64,000 nucleotides of DNA, taken from NCBI RefSeq assembly GCF_964199755.1, contig NC_133903.1, positions 4,605,001 through 4,669,000 of the forward strand, read 5' to 3'. The stretch's first letter is position 1. Each line of letters begins with the position of its first letter. The DNA comes from Larus michahellis (Eukaryota > Chordata > Aves > Charadriiformes > Laridae). This document shows, piece by piece, positions 33,259-46,452 of the stretch. The notes under the pieces were generated by a model. That model made no database searches. It was not told the origin of the DNA and saw only the letters and a list, made by a program, of their open reading frames with translations. The position numbers and the translations under genes were made by a program.

Positions 33259-35537
33259 AAACCACCTATTTATTTTCGGCTATTGTTATACAAAGTTGCA
33301 GAACATGCACATCTTTACAGGGTTCCTTTCTTTTAATATAACGTTTTGCTAAGTGCAAATACTAAGTTTCTCTCTCCACCTTTAAGGCAAGTAAAACGGG
33401 ACACTGCAATTAACCCTAAGAAGTACCTGTTACGGGGTCGCCCCCGGCCCGGCCACCTCCCTGTCCCCTTCTAAAGGACAAACGGTTTCGAGGACAGCGG
33501 GGCAGGAGGGAGAAGGGGACGCAGGCGTCGGAGAGGAGAGGACGGATGGCTCTGGCGGTTGCGCAGTAAGTTTCGCGTGGTATTTTTTTCCCTTTTTTAA
33601 ATAAATCAAGAGACCCGAGCGCTATCAGAAACCACACCTCGAGGTCTCCGGGGTTAGCGGGGAGGAGCAGCCGCGCGCTTTGGCTGCGGGGTAATTTTTG
33701 GCGAAAAGGGCGTTTTCTCGCGGAGAGAAGCAGCACCAGGAGCCCAGTGTCGGCCCATCGCTCGGGGCTGCTCCCCGCCACAGACCAAGCACCGATTTCT
33801 CCTCTCTCAGACACGAATCAGCTCACGGTTTTGCAGGGGACAATGTGACAACTGTCCTCTCCCCCCTGCATCTACTGGGCTCCTCCAGGACCGCGACCGC
33901 TGCGCCACGCCAGCAGAAGACCCTCACATCCCAAGCAGGAGGACGGAGCAGGGACACCAACCTCCCCTCGCCACCTCTGCCCGACCTTCTCCATCCCTCT
34001 CACTCCCGCCAGCACTTCCCTCTGCCAAGGCTGAGTTCTTGACACCCACCATCTCTCGACATATGCCAACAGATGGGATTAGACCATCGGTTTTTGCTCG
34101 TGCCCCCAGCCACGGAGCTCTGTGTGACAATTCCCCTTTCCTTCAGAGTCTGGGCCACCAATTCAGCAGCCGAGCTGTGTCCCTGCTGCCCGACCCACCG
34201 CCACCGCCTCACCCCCCTTGGCACAGCCCGGTGCTGGGGGACAACCACGACCACGCTGCTGGAGAAAGGCACCTGCTCTAGAAAGCCTGGAGGCCTCATC
34301 CAAGCCAGCCCTTGAGCCCACGATATCTTGGCTATTAAATCCCCAGGGTTCCCTTTCCGTCTGCGGAAGCCACCCGCGCTTCTTCTGACCGGGGTCCATT
34401 TTCTCCCAACGCAGCCCTTCCCAAACCCATCGGGACACCCAGCTCCCGGCTACTGCAGGAATCACTCGGTACAAGGTTGGATTTAAACCCGGCTAAAACC
34501 CCACCGAGCAGCAAGCCATAAGTTCCTGCAGCCCCCTGACTACTTCCTGAAATAAATACAAATTTTAAAAAAAAAAGCAAACGATAGCAGCAGGGGGACA
34601 CCACCTGGTTATTAACGCTAGAGAGACCACCGCACTGAGGAGCTGGGACACGGCACTCCGCAGGGTACGTTCAACCCACAGGTGATGCCGCAGAGTGGAG
34701 AAATTTGCTGACTCAGCTCCAAAAACGCGCGGAAATCCCCTCTGGGAGACCCTCCTGGGCACAACAGTCCCCAGATGCTGTCCCTGGCCACGGCGGACGC
34801 TGCCTCTCCTCCGGGAGCATCCCACCCACAGCCCCGCGCCCACCGCCTGCCGGAGGGGATGCCGTGCCCAGGGCGGTGACGCAGAGCTGCGAACAAGGCT
34901 TTGGCAGAAGCCACGAGGCTTACCTGAAATCAAATAAAACCAAAAGACACCTGGATGCTCAGATATGGGGGAGAGGGGGGGGATAGCGGGAGGAGAAGCG
35001 CAGGGAGCGGGTTCCCAGCGGGATGGAGCAGGATGCAGCCCAGACCCGACCACTCGGGGAACGGCAGCACAACTGGGCTGCTGAAAACTCGTCCAGCGTT
35101 TCTGGGAGGAGGATCTTTTTCCTCTCCAACCATTTTCTTTTCTAGAGGGGGCCCGTACCAGACAGCACAGCCGGGGGCTGCGGGGAAAGGGCTTCGTGCC
35201 AACGCTCCTCCCGCCGCCCAGCAACTGCACCCCCCGGCTTCTTCCAAGGAAGTTTTGCTTTTCCTAAATCCTCGCTTCCTAAGCCCAGCGATACGTTGCC
35301 CTTTTAAACACGCTTTTCCGAAAGTCAATTAAGCCAAAACACACGTTTTCAGAATTCAAGCAGCCGCGGAAGCAGCCAGCTTCCAGCAGCAGAAGGCTCC
35401 AGCTGCCCGATGGGTTGCGGGGGGCTCAGCTGAGGGGGGGTCCCGGCTCCCCGCCGCCCGCACGGCTACGCCGCTTCTGCCTAATTTTTCTGCCACAACA
35501 CACAGCACGCACCACCGCCTGCGCAGCTAACCGCGTA

Positions 35538-35543
35538 TTTATT
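35538..35543 (-). terminator. Possible proximal RNF216 poly(A) signal
   Basis: AATAAA on the - strand lies about 870 nt after the stop codon. No other support is visible. Confidence 0.3.
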
Positions 35544-36415
35544 TGCCCAAGCAGTTGTTGCAATAGAGGGTGCAAATGAGTCTGCGGGTGCTTCCACCGG
35601 CTGTTCGAGGAGCGCTGCCAGAAGCGGGGGGCAATCTGGGATGACTTCGGCGGGGTTGTGGCGGGGGGGAAAACCTGAGCCCTTCAAAGGGGGCAAGCTC
35701 AGTTCAGCCAAGGATGAGAGCGCCCAAGTCGTCTGCTACTTGCTAAAGCCCCGAGACAGAACAGGGTTCTGGGCTTCCCTACCGAGATCTCAGCAACGAG
35801 ATGGCTGCTGCATCCCCTCGCTCCGCTTGCGCAGTGAGAAATGCTAAAAAAAGCTAGATTTTCTTGGGTTTGAACAATTTAGTTCTGCTGGGAGATGCCA
35901 GCGGGTTACAGGGATGCTGGAGAACACGGGAACCCCAGCCTCGTGCCTCACTGGGCAGCTGACTCCCGTTCCCTTGTTCCTGAAGGTTTTATTCAGGTGC
36001 CAAATCCCTCCTCCCTTCCCCCAAGACTCACTTGCCTGCGCAGCAGCTGCTCCGGCCAGCAGGAAGGCAGGATTTTAGGAAAGTGCCCGAGGAACGGCTG
36101 CTTCCCCGCGCTCCACAGAGTCTCGCTTTCCCTCCCAACAGCTGCCTGAACAGGCTTTGTCAAATAAAAATATCTGGATGCCCAACGTAGGGAGAGACGC
36201 CGGCAACGCAGCACCAAGCCCTGGTGCAGCGCAGGTTGAAATGCTGGATTGCAAAGGTTGAGAGAAGCCCTAAAGGGGGGTGCGGTGCAGGTACGCGCGA
36301 GTCAGAGCAGGTCCCCTTGCAGCTGGCTAAACCGAGAGGAGCAGAGGGGGGAAGATGTTACCGGGGGGGGGCTTTCGCCCGCCGTGACTCTACACCAAGT
36401 GCTGTTTGAACCAGG

Positions 36416-36735
36416 TCAGAACCGGTGTCGAGGCTGAGGGCCAAAGTGCATAGGCAAGTTGTGCTCCAGCTGGACATTGATCTGAGGAAAATCATAGTTC
36501 ACCCTCATGTTAGGCAACGGGGGGACGTAGGGGGCAGGGATGGGGCCGATGTTGAGGGGGATGTTATTGAACAGGGGACGGACAGGGGGCAGGGGGAAGG
36601 GAGGGTGCACAAAGGGATAAGGGGGCATCCGGGGTTGATGGAGGTTCTGAGGAACAGGTCTGGGGATGACTTCAATTCTCTGGATTTTCTCCATGGGCTT
36701 TTCTGCAGGGGGGCCGATCCGCTTGAAGCTGTTCT
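36416..36735 (-). CDS. RNF216: RNF216, terminal coding exon (proline-rich C-terminal tail)
   Basis: RNF216 (TRIAD3) is an RBR-type E3 ubiquitin ligase. Known substrates in mammals include TLRs, RIP1, Beclin 1 and Arc. This exon starts after a CTGCAG acceptor with AGAACAGC, giving [10 protein letters not shown] when joined to the previous exon. It continues with [20 protein letters not shown], a Pro-rich stretch ([32 protein letters not shown]) and the family C terminus [16 protein letters not shown] before TGA (36,418-36,416). The tail is extremely conserved in vertebrate RNF216, which is the main ground for the gene name. The exon contributes 105 residues. Confidence 0.95.
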
Positions 36736-37379
36736 CTGCAGAGGGAGGAGAGAAAAGAACCGCTCAGTGTCACAAACAAGAACTCACCAAGCGTGGCCCA
36801 TAGTCTTACATTTGCAATCAGCATCCCCTGTCCCCAGCACGTTCCTCAAGCACCTTACACCGTCACTGCTTGTCCCTTCCACGCTCCAGCCGCCCCGAAG
36901 CACAGCACCAGCTTTCCAGGTTGGCTCCTTTCATCCATACCACACCGCAAAGGGGGAACGTGTCCTTTTGCAGGGGTGTGGGGCAGCCCCTTATATGCCC
37001 CTGTGCCCCCCACCACAGAGGTTACGGTTCAGCTACCTTGCCAAGCGGAGAGGAGACAGGTCTGTGCATCCACGACACCCAGCGCCAGGTTACAGCTGGA
37101 CACAAGCCTTGTGTCTCCCCCCAGTCCCAGCTAAAGCCTGCAAGTAACAGCACTTTGAAGCTAGAGCGGTTCCCAGGAGGAACTGGGTGATGGCTTCCAC
37201 CTCTCTCTGGAGCAAGACCTGGGAGATGCTTGGTGCAGCACAGCAACACGCGGAGAAGCCTGCACGCAGCCAGGCCGTGGGAAGAATCCAACGAAGATCC
37301 AGACACCTGTCGGTAGCCGGGAACCCTATGCTCTCCTGATGGCCCCAGTTTGACCTCGAAGCACAGACTGTGAACTTAC
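36736..37379 (-). other. RNF216: RNF216 intron between the last two coding exons
   Basis: A 644-bp intron runs from a GTAAG donor (37,379 downward) to a CTCCCTCTGCAG acceptor. No internal feature is recognised. Confidence 0.9.
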
Positions 37380-37449
37380 CTCCATTTTTCTTCCTTTGCT
37401 CCTCTTCAGCCTCTTTCTGAATCTCCTGGATTATCTTCTCATCGTCTTC
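37380..37449 (-). CDS. RNF216: RNF216, 70-nt coding exon (acidic/coiled segment)
   Basis: This exon lies between a TTTCTAG acceptor and GGAG|GTAAG donor and encodes EDDEKIIQEIQKEAEEEQRK followed by KNG. It is a highly charged, probably helical linker after RING2 and matches the vertebrate RNF216 order. It begins in phase 0 and ends in phase 1, which fits both neighbours. Confidence 0.94.
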
Positions 37450-40400
37450 CTAGAAATCACAGGAGTATCAAAGAGTCAGTGGGCTAATTCCTGCTGCGGC
37501 AACCTTCTGTTCTCTCAACGCTGCTTTTTCTTTTCAGCACGTGTTTGCATGGGAATAAAAAGGCAAATTCAGCCGAATTGTCGTCGTTTGGGGTTGACCT
37601 TGGTTTAGTCAGAATGACGGCTGCGATGGGGGATCACAGCACGGGTAACTTGCCCAGAGCCACCGCTACCCTATGGCATACGACTAAGAGGCTCGGCTCA
37701 GCTTTCCAGGGAGATCAGTGCTAAAATTCATTGACTTGACGGAAACCAGAGAACTACGACTCAGCTCCGCCCACCCGAAGAGCTGCTGGAGAGCTGTTAA
37801 TCTTTTAAATGGCAATAGTCTATTAAATATTTACATTCCGCTAGCACTTCTAGAGTTTTTGGCCCAACAGCTGGAATTAACACAACTTAAATCCTGGCTC
37901 TAGTAGCTAAACGGTGCTGTGACGAGGCCATTTAGATCTTATCTGTAACTCCGAGGAGGGCATAAATCGCAGTATGTTTCTTTAATGTCTGTGGAGAGGT
38001 TATAGCAAGAATATTCAGACCTGCTGCTCGACAAGAACACAAGGACAAGCCAGAAACTGAAAGCGCCCTTCTGCCTCTCACCATCTTCGGTTTTCTCAAC
38101 CCAACGGAGCAGCAGTGAGACCAAACAACGCAGTGAAGCCTCAGGTGGCTGCAGGGATGTAGAGAGATGGCATTTACAACACCTTTTACTAGATCAAGGG
38201 AGTGTGATGGACAAAGCCCTGGAAGAAGACTGTGCAACCTCTGAGCTAGGAGAAGCTTGCCGGGAGGGATGGCCACAGGCACCGACGGCCCATATGGTCC
38301 AGGCAGCTCTGGGGCTTTACCCAAGGCCATGCTAGCGCTGAAACCAGAGAATCACCCCGACTCGTGCTTCAGCCTCAACTGTCCACTCCCGCAAACGGCT
38401 CTGACAAATGAGTTTCTTCACTGCACCACAGCATGCAACAGCATTCGGGTAACAAACATCACACCAAAGAACTAAAGAAACAACTCCCTTTTAGTGCCAG
38501 GCAGCAGATGCTTCTGCTGGCCATATGTGCAGCGATGGCCACAGAGGTCCTCCCGGTCTCTGCAGGGTTGTACCTGCTGCCGCTTCGCGCCCGTTGGGAT
38601 GAAACGCTACCTGGCGCTTTGGGAAAACGAATGAGAATAGCTGAGCCTCCTGGACAGCGTTCGTCCCCTTGATGTTTGTTGTTAGGGAAGAAGGCCAAGA
38701 AGAGGAGCTGCTGGATGATGACACACACCACCTGCGTCAGGCACTCTGGGCCTACCTGCACACAAGGGAGCACTGGGTTTGCTTCAGCAGTTCATCTGCA
38801 AGCACTAACGCTGGAGCGGGAGGGAAACCCCAAGCCCCACGTACCCCACAACGTGCAAGACTCTGCTTTGTTTTATTCGTCCTAATTCCAGTGCTGCCAA
38901 ACCCCATAAATTTCTTCCTGAACACTCCTAATGTGGAAAATATCCTCTATTTTGAAGAGTGTTCTGGGACTAAATTCGAAATACGCTTCATGTGTGCAGC
39001 TACGTTAAAATTATTTTAAGTCTAGCCAGCTTCCCAATTCCAATCTCACGGTCCTGCACATGTCTAGCAGCGACACCAGGGAAGCTTGCTAAGATGTGCC
39101 CTCCTCCTGCCACCAGATAAGGCTTTCCTGGGAGAACGAAGTTATCTTAATCTGCAGAAAGCCATCAAACTCAAAACTTCCCTCCCTTTTATTATTCTGT
39201 GAGTCAATGGTTAAAATGAAGACTTTCCAGGATGTGCTTTTTTTTTTTTTCCCCTCCAAGCGGGCTGCTTCCACGGACTGTTAATTACAGCCTATCTATC
39301 TCCATAAAAACCGCTGAAGAATGGCTCTTCCAAGCCTTTAACAGAACTTCTAATTACCCCCCAAGTATCAGATTGCGACATACCCTGGCTGGAAAACAAC
39401 CTGGGCATGATCCGCAACAGGCAACCAAACATCCTCCGCGCTTTTGCTGCCCGAGCAGTGCTCTCCAAGGGTGGCCCCAAAGCTTCAAGACTCTAATATT
39501 TTTCTTCTCCGAATATTTTTCGCAATGCTGTTGGAAATGGAGGCAGCCGCCTCTTCCATCTTAGTGCCGCTTACTGGAAAATACGCACCTGAAGGTTTTT
39601 TTTTTTAGTTCTATGAAAAGTAAGACCCGTATTTTAAGCTCAACTGAACAAGATCACCCTATCTCCTTCCCTCACACAAAGGCATAAACCTCACCTTAAA
39701 GCCTAGAAACATGCAGAAGTCCCTTCGAACTTAAAAAAAGCAGCTTTTATTTTAGTCTAAGTCTGGGATTAACCCTCTGAAATAGTTTTCCAGGAACATC
39801 ACCATGCTTCCACCATCACCCGTGATGCTGTAGCTCCTGCAAACCCTGATGGTTGATACCGGTCAGTCTGGGGAATTGGACGCATCAACAACACAACTTT
39901 CCAAGACCCTCCAGCATCCCGAGCTACGCGATATCTGCGCCCACCCTGCCTCCCGCCCAGTTTAAACTGCAGCTGACCTCCACGCTAATGACGGATCGAC
40001 AAAGCCATCTGCCCCTGGGGCTGGCGAGCCAGCTGCATGCGCACCCGAGGTGATGCTGGCTTCAATTACTGCAGCTCCCCGAGCGCCGGGGAAACGCCGA
40101 ACGGCAAACCCCCATCTGCCAGCTCTCCAAAACGACGTCCATCTCGCAAGGGCAACATAAAACACATCGCCTCAAACGCAGCGGACAGAGATCCCTCCTC
40201 AACCCCATTCACTCTTGGTCTTCAAGGCGGGGGGGACACCTTGCAGCACACCTTGGATGCAAAAAAACCTGCCAAGAACAGACCCGGATCGGGATGACGA
40301 GTCCCCTACTCGTTCTGCGACTGCAAATCACAGCAGGGGCACAACAAACCCCATCGCCGAGAACAGAAGTTACCAGCTCTGTTGCTTCTCTGCTGATAAA

Positions 40401-41172
40401 AGTGTATTCTCACAGTGGAAGGTTAAGAAATATTTATACGTAATCCCACATACCAAGCCTTGCCTTGAATTTTTTTTTCGCATCAGTATTTCTGAAAAAC
40501 TGGTATCCATTAACATAGAAAGAACAAAAATACACTACGCGATATACACCTTCCTGTTTAAGCAGCTGATATTAAATTTGGCAAGTGATGAATACTGCAG
40601 GTATTGAACTGTGCTGCACATTTCGGAAAGACCCACATCCCAGACGGAACAAAAAATTTGATGATATGTGCACAGCAAGGTAATTTTAGGATATTTGTGA
40701 AGGAAAGCTGATGCCACAAGTCCTGGCTATTACATATCGTACTGGGACAGGTCAGAATTAAAAAACGAGTCTCAGTCCTGCAAATATTCACCACGTACAA
40801 TAGCAATTTTTGCAAAACACCGCTAATTCTTTGGGAAGCAAAGGCTGGGTTTTTTTTTTTTGATTCCACAATTAATTGGAGAGAGATGACAGACTCATCC
40901 AGGGGTAAAGCATCCACCCCAAAAATTAAGTTTTCATTAGTGCACTAATGGCTGGCTGTTGTGGTAAAAAAAAAACACATTTCATGTCACACGGGGTGGA
41001 GGCTGTGGTACAATTTCAAAAGCCTCTTGTGTCCGTTTTCCTGAGCGGGTTCAAGTCCCTTAATAAAGGATTAGATTATAATTTTAATAGCCTGTTCGCA
41101 GGCTGTGCAGATTGAAGGGATTTATCTTGTCAAGTTAACAGTCATCTTCCTGTCAGCTGCCTTGCCTACAGC

Positions 41173-41203
<31 letters not shown>

Positions 41204-41226
41204 GGAAAAAGGAAAAAGAAAAAAAC
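41173..41226. repeat. Poly(A) and A-rich simple repeat
   Basis: An A23 run is followed by GAAAAAG units. No retrotransposed body is recognised on either side, so it is treated as simple sequence and not as a SINE tail. Confidence 0.8.
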
Positions 41227-44200
41227 CACCCCAACCCCCCAGACCCTGGGGGGGTCTCAGCACTGGCCAGCCCGCGTGGTTTTTGAGCATGGCTGTAACT
41301 TGGCTCTCCTCCTGGGAGAGAAAATGCAGGGCGATGCTACAGCGTGGCCCTTCCCCAAGCTCCGATGCATCACGGGAGAAGGGAGGTGGCCAAGAGAAAA
41401 ATGCAAAGGATCTAGGAGACGTATTCACCCTTCTTATCTGCAAACGCTGCAGAAAGCAAGCACGGTTATTAATAGCAGCTGCATTTTAAAGCGGTAAAAC
41501 AGGACCCAGCTTTGCCGTAAACCCGACAGCAGGATGCTCTTTGCAGGAACCAGCCCCAGTCCCGTAGCCAAAAAAAAAATGTTCGTCCCTGAGACAATTC
41601 ACCAGTCTGAGCGCCTGCCCTTGCGATCCCCCACCCGTGAAAGGATCTGGGGGTGGAGGAGGCTTTTCCTTTCAGCCCTCTCCCACTGAATCCAGGGAAT
41701 GCGTCGAGCACGGAGCCAATCACAGCAGAAAGGATGGCTGGGTCCGTGGCTGGATTAAGTAAAGAGCTGGGCTGGGTTGCTAAGCGAGGCACCTTTTCAT
41801 GGCAGGGAGGCTCCTTTCAGCAACGCTGGTACGGAGAAGCCACGTCCAGCATCCGTGCAGAGCCCTGCAAGCAGGGAAAGCCTCTGGAGAAACAACCAGC
41901 CCATGGGGAACAAGAAAATACAGCAGCAAAGGAGACAAAAGCTCCGCAAGTCACATAGAGACAATCTCCCCCCCAAATAAAACCTCCTCTGCCCAGAACA
42001 AAAGTGCCATGCACAAAAGCTTTTGAAAGCTCTGTTTTTATCTACCGTGTGCTTCTCGTTATCTTTAATTATTAAGTGTCACGGGGAAAAGGCTGCCCGC
42101 CTCCTGAAAGAGGGAAAACAAGAGACCTGGTAACTATTTCTGGGCTGCCCAACCCCTCCCCTGTCTTTAGAAAGTGCCTTCGCCACCACTGCCTCCCCCT
42201 TTCCTGGCTTTTTACTGCTTTCTTTTTCCACATACGTGTGGCCGCAGCCGTTCCTAATAAACTTGAAATGATTTTTTTTTTTTTTCCCCCCTGCACAACG
42301 GAGGCTTCCAAAGGACTACGGGTTTTTGTTTCAAATCATTCCCAGATCAGCTGCGGAGAGGCTGAGCAAGACCAGGCATGGGCTGTCTCCAGCGCGTCCC
42401 TCCCTGCTGCAGGAAAGCCGGGGATAAAAGCGGGCTGCGCTGTAACTGGGACGGGGCATCCGCAGTGCTGCAGGAAAAAGGGGGGCCAGGACGGGGACGA
42501 AGCACCCGCTGGCGTTTTCAGAAACGCAGAGTTATTTTAGCACCAGGCATTCCACATGGATGGCTTTTCTGGGAATACCGCGGCTTAAGCGTATGCTTAT
42601 GATCAAGGCATTTTATAGCACGGTAAAAAAAAAATAAATACAAGCAACACCCTAAATTTAGGGGTGCTTCCCCCCCCTCCAAATCCTAAAGGCAGCGCTC
42701 TGCACTTCATGCATTTCCTTAGTGCATTTGAAGTTTTACACACTCTTCGCTCAACATCATCTGTTTACAACGCTAGAAGGAGGGATAATTGCAAGCACCT
42801 TAAAATGATTAGTTTTCCGCTTTGAACTTTAATGATGGGCATTTGGGAGTGTTTTAAGAGTTTACTGAAAACATCTTAAACTTTAAAGCCAAAAAAGCCG
42901 CTATGCGGTATTATTGATAGTCCAAAGATGAGTATTAAATTAAAAATAATACAGACGAGAGCAGAACCTGGTTTACCAAAACAGGCAGAACGCATGAGTC
43001 AAATTGCATCACGGGATTTGTACAAACCGGCGAAAAAGCACACATCAGTCCCAGGTTTCCTGTAGATATTTAGAAACGAGGGAAAACGCAGCCCCCGCAT
43101 CCCAGAGCCTGCTGTTTGCCCAGCCAATTCTCACCGCTGCGTCCCGAGCTTTGTCGCTGGCAATATTGCATCAGCCCCTCCTGCAGCCAGCAACGTCTGG
43201 GCGAGCGGAGCCGAAGCCAGCACGGGCTGGAGAAAAGGCACAGGAGGACTTTTGGCCAAGCAGCTTAGCGACAAGAGCTCCTGGCCCGTGTTCGGACCCT
43301 CCAGGGGCGCAGGGCACCGATTAGCTCTAGAAGAAACGCAGTGATTAAGCGATTACCGCCCGCCAGCCTGGAAGCTGCTGACCGCAGCCTGATTGCAGCT
43401 TGTCTTCGAGCCAGCAAATAATGCACCAATACTTTTAAATTAGACTCGAGGCTGATTACAGCATAGGGACAAGATTTTTAACTAACCTTTTATTATGGGA
43501 AATTTTGAAGCGTCTGCTTTACTCTCTCAAGATCATTTGAGACAAAGACTAACAGATGCTGCAGTTCCTAAAGGACTGTCTTTAATTTGTTTTTAACCCA
43601 AGCTAATGAATAGGTTTACTTATACTTTTGCAAGAATCATTTCAGACTCGGAAAACGTTAAAAATTTGGAAAAGAACAAACATTTCCTATTTTAAAGAAA
43701 CCTGAATTTTGCCTTAAATAATGGGCAGTTAGACCCAAACCAAATCCTTCACAAAGGTGTGAAATTATCCAGGTCTGACAGAAAGCTGAAGTCTACGTCC
43801 GTGAAATGCAGTGGACAAGACCATGGTGCTGTGACCACGGCACTGGTCTGCTGTGGAGAAGGTTCTAGTTGAGGGTGTACATGAATATATCAGAAATCAG
43901 AACAAAAACATCCTATCACCCTCTGGAAGCCGGGCTTTGGTGCCACCCGTGTGCCCTCCCTATTTGTCAGCAAAGCCTAATCCAGGGAGAGGGACACCGG
44001 CTCCTAAGCGATGGGCTGCTAATTCCATGGGTGACAAGACGACCCAGTCTTGTCCTCCCTGTACTCGCACGCACGCAGAGCATGGCTGCAAACACGTGCA
44101 AGCCCACAACAGATACTCTCTTCCTATACACGCAGCATCAGCTGTTTACTGACTTCAACAGAGTAAGTTTAGCCAAAAGAGGAAACAGGGGAGTGGAGAA

Positions 44201-44361
44201 AGGCACAAGAAGATGCCAATGCAGCATCCAGCAGAGGTGGGATGGGGTAATCCCTTGGACGGACATAATCCCTGACAAACGACAAGACACTACTCATACA
44301 ACAGCCTTTTGCTCTTTCATATCCCCATGTCAAGATTCACATTCACTCCTCTTCTTAGAAC

Positions 44362-44803
44362 AGAATCATAGAATAGTTTGGGCTGGAAGGGACCTTTAAA
44401 GGCCATCTAGTCCAACCTGCCCACCATACGCAGGGACATCTTCAACCCGATCAGGTTGCTCAGAGCCCCGTCCAACCTGACCTGGAATGTTTCCAGGGAT
44501 GGGGCATCTTCTGCCTCTCTGGGCAACCTGGACCAGTGTTTCACCACCCTCATCGCAAAAAATTTCTTCCTTATACCTAGTGTAGATCTTCTGTATTTTA
44601 GTTTAAAGCCATTACCCGTGGTCCTGTCGCAACTGGCCCCGCTAAAAAGTTTGTCCCCATCTTTCCTGTAGGCCCTCTTTAAGTACTGAAAGGCTGCTAT
44701 GAGGTCTCTCCAGAGCCTTCTCCAGGCTGAACAACCTGAACTCTCTCAGCCTGTCCCCATAGCAGAGGTGCTCCAGCCTCTGATCGTTTTTGTGGCCCTC
44801 CTT
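44362..44803 (-). mobile_element. CR1 LINE fragment, longest copy in the window (about 440 bp)
   Basis: The + strand starts AGAATCATAGAATAGTTTGG, the reverse complement of a CR1 3' end, and runs through the usual CCAGTGTTTCACCACCCTCA, AATTTCTTCCTTATACCTAG and TCTCCAGAGCCTTCTCCAGG blocks. It ends near GTGGCCCTCCTT. The element is in sense on the - strand, the same strand as RNF216, and 5'-truncated. Confidence 0.95.
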
Positions 44804-45167
44804 CTTCACACCTACCATGTTAACTCCTGCTTACGTCCCACACGAGAGTGCAGATCGCCCAGGTGTCACTGGGATAGTGTCACTAAGCCCCTTACGAAGA
44901 GGGACAGTGCACACAGGTATCCGTCATTTCAGCCTTAGAAGCCAACAATTGAGTTTCATGTTATTCTTAGCACTGCATCAAGGTCAGTCACCCAACTTCA
45001 ACTCCCCAGCCCACCAGTGCTCCGTCATCCACAAGGGAAAACAACAACAACAAAAAAAAGAGCAGGCAGTGCCAGCTCTTTGCTGACGGTGGGAAATTTC
45101 TCTTTGCCACAACAGTGGTTAATTAGAGAGCTGGAAAGGGCCTGGCGACAGTGCACTCTTTGTGCTG

Positions 45168-45187
45168 CTTATTTATTTATTTATTTT
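45168..45187. repeat. TTTA tetranucleotide run
   Basis: About four to five TTTA units lie in the RNF216 intron. Confidence 0.8.
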
Positions 45188-46452
45188 AAAGTACAGTATG
45201 AGCTTTTTTGAGAGGCCTCATGTTTTCTCTGGCTCTGAACAAATGCCATCACCCAGGACAATCAGCAGCCTGATGGGAACAAAGGATGCCAGCGCTGCCG
45301 AACCCTGAATCGCATCCTGGTGGAAATCAGGGAGGAGTGGGAGAGGAATCCAGGAAGCGCGTAGCCAGGTGTCGGAAACACCACAGGGGTGCTGAGAAGG
45401 AGGTGTCTCTGCTTAGTTTAACGCCTCGCATGGATAGGATAAGGCAGGGAATAAAGGCAGGAAAGCAGAGGATTAGGAAGTTTACGCTGATTTGGATCCT
45501 GCTGGGAGATGCCCAAGAGCCCGCAGGTAGGAAGGAGAGATTCAGAGTGGCTTTTCCCTGGCTCCATGTAAATGCAGAATTGCGCATATCACCTGCAGAG
45601 AGAGGGGCTGGTACCAGCCTCTGGCAAGCCGCAGCGGCCCGAGACAAAGAAGCGTTGGGAAAAACAAAGCTCAGACAAGCCCTGGGAAGGCAGATCCACA
45701 TTCGCGTTGCTCTACTGATGGCTGAAATCAGGAAATTCAATTCCTGCTCCTACCTACGCTCCTTCCGGATTTCTAGTATTGAAGACCTCTATTTACAGAG
45801 ATGCTGCAGTGAGTTTTCCCATGCTCGTCACAGCTATAAGCCGTATTAAGTTATTAGAGCTTCCCTCACAGCACAGACCGTGCTTCAGCTCTCCCTTTGC
45901 AGTTGTTGATAACAGCCGTGAGAACGGACCCAAGTGTAACTTTGGACGGTTGTTTGCAGGCAGTTTTCTCTCTCTCTCTGCGAAGGGACTCGCAGAGCGA
46001 GCAAATGATCTGGGCACCAAAAGGACGGGACTCCCTTTGCCTCCAGACACAAAGCCGTCCCAACCAGCATCTCGGCTGCACAACTAGGAACGAGTCCCAG
46101 TAATCCCAACGCCTGCTACCGAGCCTGGTGCCAGCACACGCTCCCCACCAGCGCCTTCCACAAGCCCCGCTCCCCAGAACAGCTCTCAGAGCACTTCCAA
46201 ACAAAGCCCTCGTCTAACAGGAGCTGTTTTTCCCTAAAGCAACAGCAGTTCCTTCCAAGTTGTGGTCAGATGTGACTCTGTGCTGATGTAGGCTTCCAGT
46301 GTGTTTTTTAGCTGCCTTGGGAAAGGAAAAAAGTTGTGCTGCCTAAAAACAGTCGTTTTCCTCTGGTGGAAGGCATGTATTTCAATGCGCTGGCACGGAA
46401 CGGTAATTGAAATCAGGGCGCGAATCATTCACAAAAGTCCTTCGTTACTTAC

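Larger units (their letters stand above)
33070..36415 (-). other. RNF216: RNF216 3' UTR (about 3.3 kb)
   Basis: The untranslated region runs on the - strand from the stop codon at 36,418-36,416 to the poly(A) signal at 33,096-33,091. It ends in a T/TTTG-rich (+ strand) stretch 33,183-33,258 and is otherwise without recognisable genes. An alternative poly(A) hexamer at 35,543-35,538 could give a shorter transcript with a UTR of about 0.9 kb. Confidence 0.75.
37450..46452 (-). other. RNF216: RNF216 intron (9.0 kb)
   Basis: This intron has moderate GC with AT-rich patches. It contains a poly(A)/A-rich tract (41,173-41,226), a CR1 copy (44,362-44,803) and a short TTTA run (45,168-45,187). Open frames here, including a 187-codon one at 45,286-45,849, lack homology or splice support and are left out. 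No other gene is seen. Confidence 0.85.

Noticed and set aside
41173-41226. Long A-rich tract considered as the tail of a retroposed gene copy.
   Set aside because: No processed-gene body or target-site duplication is recognisable next to it.
45286-45849. A 187-codon open frame on + inside the RNF216 intron.
   Set aside because: It is unusually long for moderate-GC DNA, but has no recognisable domain, no promoter or poly(A) signal nearby and ordinary intronic surroundings.
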